Below, piece by piece: positions 13,558 through 14,282 of a DNA stretch of 14,282 nt. This stretch comes from Deltaproteobacteria bacterium (GTDB taxonomy: Bacteria; Desulfobacterota; Desulfarculia; Adiutricales; Adiutricaceae). The stretch covers positions 1-14,282 of the forward strand of contig JAITQT010000277.1 of NCBI GenBank assembly GCA_031288745.1, read 5' to 3'. The translations under genes and the position numbers were made by a program. Below the pieces are notes generated by a model. That model did not search any database, was not told where the DNA came from, and saw only the letters and a list, made by a program, of their open reading frames with translations. Each line of letters starts with the position of its first letter. Positions within the stretch are counted from its first letter, which is position 1.

Positions 13558-14282
13558 GTGCGCCGTGGAAAGGTACCTTCGCCTAGTGAGGTGAAAACTC
13601 CTCACCCGGCAACTTTTACTGCTGTTCCAGCCGGTAGCAATCCCATGCGATGTAGAGGTAACAAAATGTTTTGAGCATGGGATGTAAAGTCCTCTTTCAG
13701 GAGGGCCGCGAGTGGGTAGGTTATAACGCGAGTGAACGCTGAATAGGCCTCGAAATGTTAGTTGCGAGAGTGACCCACCAATATTTTGGGGAAGGCCGCT
13801 GTTCGATAGGTAAATTAAAGGTCAACGTCACCGGATTTTAAGACGTGATAATCAGCAGATAAAGCCTGTCGAGCCCGACGGGGTATTGGCGATGGCCTAA
13901 ACACAAGGGGCGAATGTGGTAACACGGGAGATCCGCGAAGGTTATGCTTAGATACGGGCGTAAAATCGGTTTCCGGCGACGGATAGGCCGGGCCTCCGCG
14001 GGAGTCGGATAGGGTCATAGTACTTAAGAGAGCGCTAATCACGGTGGAGGGAAGGGCCCTTAACCCAGAACAGTCATGGAAGCGGGAAAGGGTGGAATAG
14101 TGGCTATGCCTATTACGTTCCCCTGAAAAGCCTGAGGACTACGGATATGACTATATATCACTGCGAAGATCAGAATTTCTCACGGGATAGGGAGTGTCCC
14201 CTTTTCAATGTCCCTGAAAGAAGGCCTATTCGGGTGCGGTGATAAGAAGGACTGGGTGAAAGCCGGGTGTGGTAACTCCGCA
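13558..14282 (+). mobile_element. Group II intron, 5' portion (cut by the window end)
   Basis: The 5' end GTGCGCC (13558) fits the group II intron GUGYG boundary. At least 725 nt of GC-rich, strongly paired sequence without a long ORF follows, consistent with the domain I-III scaffold. Recognisable pieces include GTGAGGTGAAAACTCCTCAC-type stems near the start, the GGTCATAGTAC segment near 14010 that commonly precedes the intron-encoded protein, and GGTGAAAGCCGGGTGTGG near the end. The reverse-transcriptase/maturase gene, if present, would start beyond 14282. It inserted in AT-rich DNA just downstream of repeat copy D, after a 7-bp stem TTAAGAT/ATCTTAA (13513-13532). Class cannot be assigned from this part. 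Confidence 0.78.

Noticed and set aside
13815..14042. 75-codon reverse frame within the intron
   Set aside because: Lies in the folded intron RNA scaffold and has no RBS or motif.
14077..14127. Short frame from ATG 14077 as the start of the group II intron protein
   Set aside because: Ends after about 16 codons at TGA and shows no reverse-transcriptase motif; the true ORF, if any, should begin beyond the window.

Overview
The window carries most of a bacterial carbon monoxide dehydrogenase/acetyl-CoA synthase (CODH/ACS) gene set, the carbonyl branch of the Wood-Ljungdahl pathway. All readable genes lie on the + strand, in the order acsD (corrinoid protein small subunit, 2922-3911), a 35-codon small ORF (5227-5334), cooS/acsA (CODH, 5713-7728), acsB (acetyl-CoA synthase, 7817-10033), acsC (corrinoid protein large subunit, 10725-12062) and acsE (methyltransferase, 12183-13094). 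Together they take the methyl group of methyltetrahydrofolate (AcsE) to the cobamide of the iron-sulfur corrinoid protein (AcsC/AcsD) and then to the A-cluster of AcsB. There it is joined to CO made by CooS, and to CoA, giving acetyl-CoA. All metal-ligand cysteines I could check are present, so the proteins look functional. No Ni-insertion ATPase (CooC/AcsF) and no corrinoid reactivator (AcsV) are visible here.

The rest is unusual. About 2.7 kb at the left and long gaps between genes are AT-rich and non-coding, and they are full of repeats. Two families stand out. The first is a 110-bp MITE-like element with 16-bp terminal inverted repeats and 6-bp target duplications, present three times (1085-1194, 1600-1709, 2391-2500). 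The second is a roughly 271-288-bp palindrome-rich element with full copies at 4005-4275, 10098-10385 (reverse) and 13180-13467, a 5' half at 970-1084 and an end fragment at 5609-5659. One MITE copy lies inside the 5' half copy of the larger repeat. Copies of the larger repeat sit at the gaps between the CODH/ACS gene blocks.

Layout: 1-169, remnant of a PF09820-type AAA-ATPase gene (reverse strand); 170-2921, AT-rich non-coding DNA with both repeat families; 2922-3911, acsD; 3912-5712, non-coding DNA with hairpins, a GC-richer unidentified stretch (about 4540-5110), the small ORF with its own terminator, and a structured leader before cooS; 5713-10033, cooS-acsB; 10034-10724, large repeat and acsC leader; 10725-13094, acsC-acsE ending in a clear rho-independent terminator; 13180-13467, large repeat; 13558 to the window end, the 5' part of a bacterial group II intron.

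Organism: an anaerobic bacterium with an acetogenic or autotrophic CODH/ACS. From my general recollection of these families, the AcsD and AcsE types resemble deltaproteobacterial (Desulfobacterota) proteins. Low coding density, a decayed gene, short mobile elements and a group II intron suggest a genome that is degrading or under relaxed selection, for example a host-associated lineage. A termite-gut flagellate symbiont such as Candidatus Adiutrix would fit, but that is a guess which this window cannot prove.
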